DNA of 64,000 nucleotides, from positions 310,001 to 374,000 of the forward strand of contig NZ_KE384491.1 of the NCBI RefSeq assembly GCF_000426065.1. Reading direction: 5' to 3'. The notes beneath the pieces are model-generated. The model was given only the letters and a program-made list of their open reading frames with translations, did no database searches and had not been told where the DNA came from. This DNA comes from Mycobacterium sp. URHD0025 (lineage in GTDB: Bacteria; Actinomycetota; Actinomycetes; Mycobacteriales; Mycobacteriaceae). Made by a program: the position numbers and the translations under genes. Positions 1 to 8,354 of the stretch are shown here, piece by piece (position 1 is the stretch's first letter; each line of letters starts with the position of its first letter).

Positions 1-596
1 CCGCGGACACCCTCGTCGGTGCGGGCCCAGATGACCGCGACGTCAGCCACCGACCCGTTGGTGATCCACATCTTGGTGCCGGTCAGCACCCAATCGCCGC
101 CGGCCCGCTCGGCTCGGGTTCGCATCCCCGCCGGATTGGAACCGTGGTCGGGTTCGGTGAGGCCGAAGCACCCGATGTCACGACCCGCGGCCATCTCCGG
201 AAGCCAGTGGTTCTTCTGTTCATCGCTGCCAAACGCATGAATGGCGAACATCGCCAGCGAGCCCTGCACGCTGACCAGCGATCGGATCCCCGAATCGCCG
301 GCCTCCAGTTCCATGCAGGCCAGACCGTAGGCCACCGCGCTGGTGCCCGCGCACCCGTAACCCTGCAGATGCATACCGAGCAGCCCCAGCTCGCCGAGCT
401 CACCGGCCAACTCACGGGCCGGCAGTTCGCCGCTCTCGTACCAGCCCGCGATGTACGGACTGATTCTCCGTCGCACGACCGAGCGCACGGTGTCGCGGAT
501 CTCGCGTTCTTCGGCCGTGAGCAGCGCATCGACACCGAACATCGCGTCGGCGCGGACGGTGTCGGAACTGCGTTGGGCCACAGCGGCTTCAGCCAT
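1..596 (-). CDS. Acyl-CoA dehydrogenase, glutaryl-CoA dehydrogenase-like (N-terminal 198 residues, cut by window edge)
   Basis: A continuous reading frame runs from an ATG at 596 to the left edge without a stop. The translation has the acyl-CoA dehydrogenase N-terminal and middle domains: YGCAGTSAVAYGL and SLVSVQGSLAMFAIHAFGS in the helical domain, CFGLTEPDHGSNP at the FAD/substrate site, then TKMWITNGSVADVAVIWA. These segments look most like glutaryl-CoA dehydrogenases, which oxidise and decarboxylate glutaryl-CoA to crotonyl-CoA using FAD. The catalytic Glu lies beyond the edge, so the exact reaction is open. AGGAG stands about nine bases before the ATG. The gene follows the enamidase-like amidohydrolase by 27 bp and probably shares its operator-controlled transcript, so a role in the last acyl-CoA steps of that pathway is inferred. 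Confidence 0.88.
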   Translation of the reverse strand, partial: MAEAAVAQRSSDTVRADAMFGVDALLTAEEREIRDTVRSVVRRRISPYIAGWYESGELPARELAGELGELGLLGMHLQGYGCAGTSAVAYGLACMELEAGDSGIRSLVSVQGSLAMFAIHAFGSDEQKNHWLPEMAAGRDIGCFGLTEPDHGSNPAGMRTRAERAGGDWVLTGTKMWITNGSVADVAVIWARTDEGVR

Positions 597-623
597 GTTT
601 CTGGACTCCTGGTGATTGTCGGT

Positions 624-1844
624 TCAGCAGCACCCGATGCGGCGCGGCGTGGATTGTGCGGCCGGCACGGGCTCGCCGCGCCATCTCACCGCGCGGCTCG
701 GCGGTGGGGTCTGTTCGCTGCGGGTCTTGACCAGCGGAACACCGTCGACGATTACGGTCGCGATGCCGGGCAGATCACCGAGGGCAAAGCATTCCAGGGC
801 GTCGTCGGCGGTCGATCCGGTGACCGGCCCGAGAACCAGCAGGTCGGCCGGTCGCCCTTCCGCGAGCACCCCGGTGTCGAGGCCGTGGGCCCGCGCGGTC
901 TGGCCGGTGGCAGCCGCAACGGCGCGCAGCGGATCGACGCCGCAGATCGACGCCAGGAAGCAGACGTTGCGCAGCATTCCCCGCGGGATCACGCCCGTGC
1001 CGCCGGGAGTGTCCGTGCCGAGCGTGAGCCGGCCGAGTTCACCGCGGGCGGACAGTTGATCGACGACCAGTTTGGTCGCCCGGTAGTTCATCGAGCTGCA
1101 CACCTCGACATGAGCCGAAGGCAGGTCCGCGATGATCGCCACGATGTCCTGGTCGGGTGGCGGTATCGGCCCACCCGAGATGTGGCCCACGATGTCCGGC
1201 TTGACGGTCACCACGACGTCACGTCCTGCCACCCGGCTCGACCCCGACCGTGACACGCCGCCGGAGTGCATCTTGACCGTCATGCCGCGCTCATGCGCCC
1301 AGTGGACATAGCGCTGAGCTTCGCCGTCTCCCAGCCGGTTCCAGTCGTAGAAGATGAACTTGAGGTGCTCGATGCCTTCGCGGTGCGCCCGGTCGAAGTG
1401 CTCCTCGGTCATGCCCGGTACCAGGAGCACCGTGCCCGCGTTGACCTTCACTCCGGACGGACGCGCACGCCCGGTGGTGTGCTTGGACGTGATCGCGATG
1501 CTCAGCACCAGTTCCGGCGTCAGCGCACCGAAGTCCAGGCCCGGAATGTGCAATTCGCCCGCCGACACCATCGAAGTGGTCCCGCCCTGAAGGTAATTGC
1601 CGATCCAGCCGATCGAGTTCTGCGCCGGTGTCCACTCGCCGAACGTCGGATGCACGTGCCCGTCGACGAGGCCCGGCATCACCGTCAGTCCGCCGGCGGA
1701 CATCACGTGGTCAGGGCCGGAATGGTCGACACCGATACCTGCGATGCGTCCGTCTTCGATCAGCAGCGTGGTGTCACGCAGCGGCGGCGTCGACACATCG
1801 CCGGACACCAGCAGACCGATGTCCTCCACGAGCAGTGTGGTCAC
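624..1844 (-). CDS. Enamidase-like metal-dependent amidohydrolase (cyclic amide hydrolase)
   Basis: Amidohydrolase-superfamily protein of about 406 residues. It shows the N-terminal metal motif GLVDGHVH (His 63 and 65), a later His in VKMHSGG, another His in IVGHISGGP, and the Asp in GTDTPGGTG. From memory, the closest match along the whole length is the enamidase of anaerobic nicotinate degradation, which hydrolyses the ring amide of 1,4,5,6-tetrahydro-6-oxonicotinate. Shared stretches include GVKVNAGTVLL, IPRGMLRNVCFLAS, GLDTGVLAEGRPADL and the TPPPSRA tail. I chose GTG 1844, which follows GGGAGG and matches the family N-terminus; ATG 1859 in the same frame is an alternative. It lies 22 bp below a regulon operator and heads a unit with the acyl-CoA dehydrogenase. 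The true substrate is unknown. Confidence 0.82.
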   Translation of the reverse strand: MTTLLVEDIGLLVSGDVSTPPLRDTTLLIEDGRIAGIGVDHSGPDHVMSAGGLTVMPGLVDGHVHPTFGEWTPAQNSIGWIGNYLQGGTTSMVSAGELHIPGLDFGALTPELVLSIAITSKHTTGRARPSGVKVNAGTVLLVPGMTEEHFDRAHREGIEHLKFIFYDWNRLGDGEAQRYVHWAHERGMTVKMHSGGVSRSGSSRVAGRDVVVTVKPDIVGHISGGPIPPPDQDIVAIIADLPSAHVEVCSSMNYRATKLVVDQLSARGELGRLTLGTDTPGGTGVIPRGMLRNVCFLASICGVDPLRAVAAATGQTARAHGLDTGVLAEGRPADLLVLGPVTGSTADDALECFALGDLPGIATVIVDGVPLVKTRSEQTPPPSRAVRWRGEPVPAAQSTPRRIGCC

Positions 1845-1865
1845 AAATCCTCCCACCATTGGATT

Positions 1866-1882
1866 TTGTATACACTATCCGA
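1866..1882. promoter_or_regulatory. GntR-type operator copy 1 (before the amidohydrolase)
   Basis: TTGTATACACTATCCGA. It is one of four near-identical 17-mers with the form TTGGATA-N3-TATCCRA, seven bases upstream of ATG 1859 and 22 upstream of GTG 1844. It overlaps TAGTGT and TATACA, possible -10 elements for the leftward amidohydrolase transcript. It marks the amidohydrolase and acyl-CoA dehydrogenase as a transcription unit separate from the larger upstream operon. Confidence 0.72.
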
Positions 1883-1961
1883 TGCCTTCGATTCGGCATA
1901 GTGCAACGGGGATGTCCCGGGAACACGGCCTCGGCACCGAACGGTGCGCCACGGATCGAAT

Positions 1962-2990
1962 TCAACGCTGCCGCAACCACATCGGAGCCAACAGAGGCGC
2001 GACGAACACGACGAGGACCACGATGAGCGCGCCGGCGAAATTCATCGCCAGCCGCACGGCCCCCTCGTACCACGGGAACAATTCCGGGTACTCGCTGATC
2101 ACCAGCAGCACCGGCGGGCCGGTGATCGCCCACCACGTGTAGTTGACCGGCCGCAGTGCCATCGCGAGCAGAAACAACACCACGGTCAGTCCGATCATCA
2201 CGGGCGCCGGCGGGCGTGTCCCCAGCAGCACCGCGGCGATCACCGCACCGACCGCGTTACCCGAAAGCCGTTGAGCCAACCGCTGGCCGGTCTGCGACTG
2301 GCTCGGCTGAATGGTCAGCAGCACGCTGGTGACCAGCCAATGGCCGCCCACCAAGTCCGCGGGCAACAGCGCCGCCATCGACACGGCCAGTGCCACGGCG
2401 ACCCCGACACGAACCGCGTGAGCCATACCGGCCGACACACCCGTCCCGGTGGCCTCGTCCTCGCCGCGGTGCCGCAGCCGGGATACCCCGAACCACGTCA
2501 CCCAGGCCGCGAACACGATGGCGATACCGACGAGATATGGCCACAGTGCGGCCGAACTCTCGGTGCCGTAACCCAGATCGATCGATATCAGTACCACCGC
2601 GAGGCCGGCCGTCGCCCCGACACCGGGTATCAGAGCACCCGCGATCGCCGCCACCACGGTGAGCGCCGCCAGCACAGCGGCGTTGTGCGCACTGGCGACC
2701 ACGAGTGCCCCACCGGCCATCACCGTCACCGCCCGCACACCCATGGTGCGCACGGCAGCCCGCCAGGCCGTGGGTATTTCGGGAACGGCGGTCAGCACGA
2801 ACCCCAGCCCCACCGCAGATCCCCACTCGGCCCGCCCCAACAGCGCGGTAGCCGAAAGGACGGCACCCAGGGCGATGGCCAACGCGGCGGCCATGCCCCA
2901 CCGGCTGTTGCCGACCGGGCGCAGCAACTCGGGAGTGCGGATCCGGCCGACGCCCACGGCGTCGCCCGCCGATCCCGGCCGCGGCGTCAT
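1962..2990 (-). CDS. FUSC-family membrane protein
   Basis: Protein of 342 residues with about eight to ten hydrophobic segments in two blocks separated by a cytoplasmic loop (SRLRHRGEDEATGTG). The second block has the FUSC (fusaric acid resistance/aromatic acid exporter-like) pattern, with GGHWLVTSVLLTIQPSQ followed by AQRLSGNAVGAVIAA, and a WWAITGPPVLL stretch. Members export or exchange aromatic acids and related compounds across the inner membrane. The ATG at 2990 overlaps the stop of the iron-sulfur subunit by one base (TGATG), so the two are translationally coupled. Upstream residues in the same frame belong to the overlapping gene and are not part of this protein. A role in exporting a toxic pathway intermediate or moving the substrate is inferred from position only. 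Confidence 0.78.
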   Translation of the reverse strand: MTPRPGSAGDAVGVGRIRTPELLRPVGNSRWGMAAALAIALGAVLSATALLGRAEWGSAVGLGFVLTAVPEIPTAWRAAVRTMGVRAVTVMAGGALVVASAHNAAVLAALTVVAAIAGALIPGVGATAGLAVVLISIDLGYGTESSAALWPYLVGIAIVFAAWVTWFGVSRLRHRGEDEATGTGVSAGMAHAVRVGVAVALAVSMAALLPADLVGGHWLVTSVLLTIQPSQSQTGQRLAQRLSGNAVGAVIAAVLLGTRPPAPVMIGLTVVLFLLAMALRPVNYTWWAITGPPVLLVISEYPELFPWYEGAVRLAMNFAGALIVVLVVFVAPLLAPMWLRQR

Positions 2991-3511
2991 CACCCGGATT
3001 GGTCGGCGGCGTCCAGCACCGCCTGCACGATGCCCTGATACCCGGTACAACGGCAGATGTTGCCCGACAACGCCTCTCGTACCGAACCCTCGGTCAGTGG
3101 CTTCTCGGTGTCGGGATCGCGCAACAGTTCGACGGCAGTGACCAGAAATCCCGGTGTACAGAAGCCGCACTGCAGGCCGCCCCGTTCGGAGAAGGCCTGC
3201 CGGAGTTTCCTGGTCTCCTCGAACTCCTCGAGACCCTCGACCGTTGTCACCCGCATGCCGTCGATCTGTACTGCCAGCATGAGGCAGGTGCGCACACTCC
3301 GGCCGTCGAGGAATACCGAACACGCGCCGCACACACCGTGCTCGCAACCCAGATGCGTTCCGGTCAAGGCCAGTTCGTCGCGCAGAAAGTCGGCCAGCGT
3401 CAACCGGGGCGCCACCGTCCGCTGTATCAGCCTGCCGTTGACGACGGCTGATATCGGCACTCCCGCCGGGGGTTTCGACATATCCGTCGCAGACGTCTCA
3501 ATTGCCTGCAT
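2990..3511 (-). CDS. Molybdenum hydroxylase small subunit, 2Fe-2S protein
   Basis: Protein of 173 residues with two [2Fe-2S] domains typical of the xanthine dehydrogenase/CO dehydrogenase family. The N-terminal plant-type ferredoxin domain has LGCEHGVCGACSVFLDG followed by RTCLM. The C-terminal four-helix domain has LQCGFCTPGF and NICRCTGYQ. It passes electrons from the molybdenum centre to FAD. The start at 3511 is supported by AGGAGG seven bases upstream. It overlaps the 3' end of the FAD subunit by 14 bp, and its own stop overlaps the FUSC start. A later in-frame Met (3481) would remove the first overlap but lacks as good a ribosome site. Confidence 0.93.
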   Translation of the reverse strand: MQAIETSATDMSKPPAGVPISAVVNGRLIQRTVAPRLTLADFLRDELALTGTHLGCEHGVCGACSVFLDGRSVRTCLMLAVQIDGMRVTTVEGLEEFEETRKLRQAFSERGGLQCGFCTPGFLVTAVELLRDPDTEKPLTEGSVREALSGNICRCTGYQGIVQAVLDAADQSG

Positions 3512-4379
3512 GGACGGCCTCCTGTCCCTCTTCGATGCGCCGTTGAGCCTCTGCGAGCGATTGCGCCAGCGCCTCGGCGCACAACCGCCGGGAGTAGTCC
3601 GGATCGTCGGAGGACGGTTGGGTGGTACCTGCCCAGCGCTGCGCCAACGTTCGCCACAGTCGTGCCGAGGGGCGCTCGCCGACCACATCGTCGCCCACGA
3701 ACAACAGCGGCCGATCCGCCGCGCTGAGCACTCCGGCGCGCAACGACTCGACTCGGCCGTCCCCGTCGACACTCAGCAGGCAACCGGCGCCGGCCAGACC
3801 GTAATCACCGTGCTGCCGGGCGTATTCGACGAATCCCCAACCCTGGCCCCGCCGGATGGCCGGTACCGATACCCACGTGATCATCTCGTCCGGTTCGAGC
3901 GCGTTGGTGTAGAACGACACGAACATGTCCTCGGCCGCGACCTCTCGTCGGCCGCCGCGCGCGGATTCGGTGTGAAATGTCGCGCCGAGAACCAAGGTGG
4001 CCACGGGCATCTCGGCTGCCGGGTCGGCGTGAGCCACCGATCCGCCGAGAGTTCCACGGTTCCGGATACCGATGTGCCCGATATGGCCGGCAGCAGCGGC
4101 CAGCAGTGGTGTGCGAGCGCCGATCAGCGGATCGACCTCAACGGTGCGGTGGGTCACCAGCGCCCCGAGGATCAGGGCGTCGGTGTCGTCGAAGAGCCGC
4201 TTGAGTTCGTCGAGACGGCCGATGTCGATGACCACACTGGGCCGGGCCAGCCGCAGGTTCATCAACGCCATCAAGGACTGTCCGCCGGCCATCACCTTGG
4301 CATCTGGATAGCGCGCCAACTGCTCGAGGGCCTCGCCGACCGAATCCGGCCGGAAGTAGTGGAAGGGCGCTGGTTTCAT
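3498..4379 (-). CDS. Molybdenum hydroxylase medium subunit, FAD-binding
   Basis: Protein of 293 residues of the FAD-binding CoxM/CutM type. Near residue 30 is the FAD loop AGGQSLMALMNLRLARP. Near residue 105 is RNRGTLGGSVAHADPAAE, the second FAD-binding loop, followed by the C-terminal CO-dehydrogenase flavoprotein domain. It takes electrons from the 2Fe-2S subunit and hands them to the external acceptor. The ATG at 4379 overlaps the stop of the large subunit by four bases (ATGA), and its own end overlaps the small subunit. The gene order large-medium-small, with this overlap pattern, shows that the three form one complex. Confidence 0.93.
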   Translation of the reverse strand: MKPAPFHYFRPDSVGEALEQLARYPDAKVMAGGQSLMALMNLRLARPSVVIDIGRLDELKRLFDDTDALILGALVTHRTVEVDPLIGARTPLLAAAAGHIGHIGIRNRGTLGGSVAHADPAAEMPVATLVLGATFHTESARGGRREVAAEDMFVSFYTNALEPDEMITWVSVPAIRRGQGWGFVEYARQHGDYGLAGAGCLLSVDGDGRVESLRAGVLSAADRPLLFVGDDVVGERPSARLWRTLAQRWAGTTQPSSDDPDYSRRLCAEALAQSLAEAQRRIEEGQEAVHAGN

Positions 4380-6709
4380 GATGCTTGCCGATCGAGCGCC
4401 CGGAACAATTGTCCGGTGGAGATCGGGGTGCTGTCGATCTGGATCCGCCCGCCGAGTGCATCGTCGACGGCACCGGCGAGCACGGCGTACACGGCGATGG
4501 TCCCGCTCTCCCCCGCCCCGCGCACCCCGATCGGGTTCGCCGGGGTATCGACATGGAGATGACGCACCCGCACCATCGGCATGTCGGTGGTCAACGGCAG
4601 GTGGTAGGCGGCAAACGTGGTCGATTGGGGCTGACCGGTTTCGGAGTACTTCCATTGTTCGAACAGCGCGCCGCCGACCCCCTGCGCGACACCACCGATG
4701 ATCTGCCCCTCGACGATTTTCGGATTGATCTCGCGTCCACCCTCGTGCGAAACCGCATAGCGCAGCACCTTCACGATTCCGGTCCGCCGGTGCACACCGA
4801 CGATCGCAGCGTGCACACCCATCGTCCAGGTCACGGTCGAAACACGGTGCACGGCAGTGACGTCGAGGGCACCGCCACTCTCGTGTTCCCCGCCCACCGC
4901 GGCCGCGCGGGCGAGTTCGGACCAGCTGATCGAGTGGTCCCTGGCGATGTGAAACCGGCCCTCGGCGTACTGGACGTCCCCGGGTTCGGCGTTCGACAGG
5001 GTTGTCACCCGTTCGGTGGCCAGCTCGATCAGTGCGCCTGCGGCTTTGTGCACCGCCGAGCCGGCGAGGATCGCCGAGCGGCTGGCGAACGTGCCCACCC
5101 CGTCGGGTAGCCGCTCGGTGTCGCCGGGCACGTAGTGGACCTGATCGAACGGCACCGCCAATGCCTCGGCGGCCACCTGTGCGAACACGGTCTCGTGCCC
5201 CTGACCTGCCGACGCCGCTCCGGCGGTGACCTCGAAGTGCCCGTCGGGCAGCAGACGCATCCGCGCGGTCTCGTGCGGGCCCCGGCCGGTGGCCTCCAAG
5301 TAGGACGACAGCCCGTAGCCGACGTGGTACTGCGGGAATTCAGCTGCGCAGCCGGCCAACTCATCACGTGGGAGCGCGTCGAGCACCGATTCCAGACAGG
5401 CCCGGTAATCGCGCCCGTCATAGCGGATCGGTACCCCGTCACGGTAGGGAATCGGCCGTGGGTACGGCATGTCGGCCTCGGTGAGCAGGTTGCGCCGCCG
5501 GATCTCGTCGGTGCTCAGGCCGATCTCGCGGGCCGCGGCGTCGAGGCTGCGTTCCAGGGCGAACGTCGCCTCGGGCCTGCCGGCACCGCGGTACTGCGCG
5601 ACCAGCGTCTTGTTGGTCAGCGCCGCGCGGCCCGAAATCTGTGCGGCCGGTATCCGGTACGGGCCGAGCAGATGGATCGCGGTGTTGGCGATGATGCCGG
5701 CCACCCACAGGCTTCCGGCGCCGATGTCGACCACGAAATCGTCCGCCCAGGCCAGGATGTGGCCTTCGCGATCGACCGCGAGTCTGGTGCGGTGCACCTG
5801 GTCTCGGCCCTGCGCGCTGGCCAGCAGGTGCTCCTGACGATCCTCGACCCAGATCAGCCGGCGGCCGGTGTGCCGCGCGAGCAGCGCCAGCAGGATCTCT
5901 TCTCCGTACACGTTGGCCTTCGTACCGAAGCCGCCGCCCACGTCGGGAACCTCGACCTTGACGTCCTGGCGAGACCATCCGGTCACCGCGCAGATCGCGT
6001 TACGCACCATGTGCGGAACCTGGGTCGACGTGGTCACCTCGACCCGCTGCCGCCGGGCGTCGAACTGCGCCAGCACGCCTCGGCATTCCAGCGGGACCGC
6101 GCCGTGCCGGTTCATCCGGTAGGTACCGCTGACCACCGCTGCAGCCGAAGCGAACTCGCGCTCGACGTCACCGAACGAATAGTGCAGCCGCGCCGCTTCG
6201 TTGCTGTCGAGGTGCTCGAACAGCGGCGTGCACCCGGGATCGAGCGCACTGAACGGATCGGTCACAGCGGCGAGCGGCTCGTAGTCGACCTCGATGGCCT
6301 CCAGTGCATCCTCGGCCCGGTATCTGTCCTCGGCGACCACCACAGCCACCGGTTGCCCGGCGTAGTGCACGCGGTCGTGGGCCAGAATCGGCAGACGCTG
6401 CTCGGCCAGCACACATGACGTTGCCGCCGCGAAATGCGGATCCGGAGTGGTCAGCGACGGGATGGGGACACCGTGCAGCCCCAGATCATCGGCGGTGTAG
6501 ATGCCGATCACACCAGGCATCTGCTCGGCAGCCGATGTGTCGAGCCCGACGATCCTGGCGTGCGGCTGGGCTGACCGCAGGAACACGGCGTGGTGGGCAC
6601 CCGCTGCGCAATCCGCCACGAATCGACCGTGGCCGCCGAGCAGGCGCTCGTCTTCGCGGCGCCGGACCGAACTTCCGATGTGTCCCTGCGCCGATTCGTT
6701 CGCGGTCAA
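4376..6709 (-). CDS. Molybdenum hydroxylase large subunit, molybdopterin-cytosine-dinucleotide binding
   Basis: About 777 residues with the aldehyde oxidase/xanthine dehydrogenase a/b hammerhead domain and the molybdopterin domain. Visible are RRREDERLLGGHGRFV at the start, DVGGGFGTKANVYGEE, an active-site loop VAQYRGAGRPEATFALER, SAGQGHETVFAQ, and the catalytic Glu region GVRGAGESGTIAVYA near the end. The loop lacks the AYRCSFR motif of true aerobic CO dehydrogenase (form I), so this is a hydroxylase of another substrate, probably an N-heterocycle given its neighbours. The first good ATG lies deep in the permease gene. I prefer TTG 6709, whose TTGA overlaps the permease stop and has GGGAG upstream; GTG 6727 is an alternative. 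Confidence 0.92.
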   Translation of the reverse strand: MTANESAQGHIGSSVRRREDERLLGGHGRFVADCAAGAHHAVFLRSAQPHARIVGLDTSAAEQMPGVIGIYTADDLGLHGVPIPSLTTPDPHFAAATSCVLAEQRLPILAHDRVHYAGQPVAVVVAEDRYRAEDALEAIEVDYEPLAAVTDPFSALDPGCTPLFEHLDSNEAARLHYSFGDVEREFASAAAVVSGTYRMNRHGAVPLECRGVLAQFDARRQRVEVTTSTQVPHMVRNAICAVTGWSRQDVKVEVPDVGGGFGTKANVYGEEILLALLARHTGRRLIWVEDRQEHLLASAQGRDQVHRTRLAVDREGHILAWADDFVVDIGAGSLWVAGIIANTAIHLLGPYRIPAAQISGRAALTNKTLVAQYRGAGRPEATFALERSLDAAAREIGLSTDEIRRRNLLTEADMPYPRPIPYRDGVPIRYDGRDYRACLESVLDALPRDELAGCAAEFPQYHVGYGLSSYLEATGRGPHETARMRLLPDGHFEVTAGAASAGQGHETVFAQVAAEALAVPFDQVHYVPGDTERLPDGVGTFASRSAILAGSAVHKAAGALIELATERVTTLSNAEPGDVQYAEGRFHIARDHSISWSELARAAAVGGEHESGGALDVTAVHRVSTVTWTMGVHAAIVGVHRRTGIVKVLRYAVSHEGGREINPKIVEGQIIGGVAQGVGGALFEQWKYSETGQPQSTTFAAYHLPLTTDMPMVRVRHLHVDTPANPIGVRGAGESGTIAVYAVLAGAVDDALGGRIQIDSTPISTGQLFRALDRQAS

Positions 6710-7506
6710 TGAAGTCGTTTCTCCCACTGCCACAGCGCAATCGAGATGCCGAACGAAATGGTGATCAACAGCATGATGGTGGCCACCATGGAGGGATAGT
6801 CGCCATGGCTGTAGGACTGCAGTACCACGCGGCCCAGACCCCGCCTGGTTGCGAAGAACTCCGAGAGCACCACCCCGACCACCGCGAGGCTCACCGCCAG
6901 CCGGATCCCGGTCAGCAGCGGCCGCCGGATCGCGGGAATGATGATGTGCACCAGCATCTGCCAGGGGTTGGCCCGGACCGACCGGGCCAATTTCCAATAC
7001 ACCCGCGGGATTTCCTGCACCCCGGTGGTCACGTTGATCAATACCGGAAACAGTGCGAAAAGCACTCCCATGACGATCTTGGAACCGGACAGGCTGAAGA
7101 TCGGCAGCAGCACCGGGTACAGCACGATCTTCGGTATTCCGTTCAGCACGATCAGCATCGGTTCGAACAGCACGCGCAACCGTTGCGAGAGACCGAGTAT
7201 GAGCCCCAGTGCCCCGCCGACCGCAGTGCCGATCACGAACGCCAGGAACACCGCTTGCGCGGTGACCCGCAGATCGAACAGGTACCCGGGATCGGCAAGG
7301 TTGCGGGCCAGCACGCGGAAAGTCTCCACCGGGGAGGGAATCACGAAGGTCAGAGCGGAGAAGACCTCCCAGACGATCGCCACCACGAGTGCCAGCAGTG
7401 TCGCTCCGACGGCCTGATTACCCAGGATTGCGCGCAACCGCTGCGACGTGGGTCGCGTCGCGTCCAGTGGAGGTTGTCCGGCAGGTGACCGCAGGGTCGA
7501 GGTCAT
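6706..7506 (-). CDS. ABC transporter permease (SsuC/TauC type), second copy
   Basis: Protein of 266 residues with about six membrane segments and the binding-protein-dependent transport domain. The EAA-like cytoplasmic loop is YWKLARSVRANPWQMLVHIIIPA, the coupling site for the ATPase, followed by TGIRLAVSLAVVGVVLSEFF. The family imports nitrate, sulfonates, taurine, pyrimidines and similar small anions or heterocycles. The ATG at 7506 overlaps the stop of the first permease by four bases. Two different permease genes imply a heterodimeric channel. Its stop overlaps the start of the molybdenum hydroxylase, which links uptake directly to catabolism. Confidence 0.92.
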   Translation of the reverse strand: MTSTLRSPAGQPPLDATRPTSQRLRAILGNQAVGATLLALVVAIVWEVFSALTFVIPSPVETFRVLARNLADPGYLFDLRVTAQAVFLAFVIGTAVGGALGLILGLSQRLRVLFEPMLIVLNGIPKIVLYPVLLPIFSLSGSKIVMGVLFALFPVLINVTTGVQEIPRVYWKLARSVRANPWQMLVHIIIPAIRRPLLTGIRLAVSLAVVGVVLSEFFATRRGLGRVVLQSYSHGDYPSMVATIMLLITISFGISIALWQWEKRLH

Positions 7507-8354
7507 CGGTTCCTCCCGCGCAGCAGAATGCGTTCGACCGTCGCCAGCGCCGCGGTGAGAACGCACGACAGGACCAGCACAACCGCGATGTAGGCGAACA
7601 TCTCGTCGTTGTTGAAAATCTCGTAGAGGTACCGGATGCGGTAGCCCAGACCTGCCTGCGCAGTGGTGAATTCCATCGCGATGGTGCCGATCAGGGCGTA
7701 CACGACGGCCAAGCGCAGGCCCGCGACGATGTACGGTCCGGCCGCTGGGATCGCGATCGCGAACAAGGTCTGTCGGGGCGAGGCCTTCAGCGATCGGGCC
7801 AGTTTCATGTACACCGGCGGCATGGTGTTGAGCCCGACCGCTGTGTTCAGCGCCATGGGGATGGCTGCCATGACGGTCGCTAGGATGATCACGGACAACG
7901 CGTTGATCCCGACGATCACGATCATCACTGGATAGAAGAGCACGAGCGGCACCGCATAGAACGACACCAGGTACGGCTCGAAGACGCGCCCGATGGCAGG
8001 CAGTTTCCAGAACGTCAGCCCGGCCACGAAACCCAAAAGACTGCCGAACAGAATCGAGAACGCCACCTCCACACCGGTTCTGGCCGCGTCGTTCCAAAAC
8101 TGCCCTTCGCCGAGCAGATGCCCCAGTTCGGACAGGATCACCGATGGGGCGGGCAGAATACGGTCGCTCCACATCCCGGTCCGGGCACCCAGTTCGGCCG
8201 CCAGCACGAAGACAAGGATGAGCACGAGCGTCGAGAGCATGCTGATGGCCGAGTTGCTCAACCGCCTCCTGCGCCGCTCCGGCTCCGGGCGACCGGCGCC
8301 GGTACTCATGCTCTCGGTGGGCAGGTCGTCCTTCGCGACATATGAGGTCGTCAC
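7503..8354 (-). CDS. ABC transporter permease (SsuC/TauC type), first copy
   Basis: Protein of 283 residues. A cytoplasmic N-terminus of about 35 residues ends in the basic stretch ERRRRRLSN, then come six membrane segments. The EAA-like loop is VYMKLARSLKASPRQTLFAIAIPA, followed by VAGLRLAVVYALIGTIAMEF. It starts at GTG 8354, whose GTGA overlaps the stop of the ATPase gene. It probably pairs with the second permease to form the translocation path for the lipoprotein-bound substrate. Confidence 0.92.
   Translation of the reverse strand: MTTSYVAKDDLPTESMSTGAGRPEPERRRRRLSNSAISMLSTLVLILVFVLAAELGARTGMWSDRILPAPSVILSELGHLLGEGQFWNDAARTGVEVAFSILFGSLLGFVAGLTFWKLPAIGRVFEPYLVSFYAVPLVLFYPVMIVIVGINALSVIILATVMAAIPMALNTAVGLNTMPPVYMKLARSLKASPRQTLFAIAIPAAGPYIVAGLRLAVVYALIGTIAMEFTTAQAGLGYRIRYLYEIFNNDEMFAYIAVVLVLSCVLTAALATVERILLRGRNR

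Noticed and set aside
144..1253. 369-codon plus-strand frame over the acyl-CoA dehydrogenase and amidohydrolase genes
   Set aside because: The opposite strand carries clear family motifs in both genes; this frame is Arg/His-rich without any recognisable domain.
1944..3038. 364-codon plus-strand frame opposite the FUSC gene
   Set aside because: Its composition (runs of His, Arg and Gln) is the usual antisense shadow of GC-rich membrane-protein genes.
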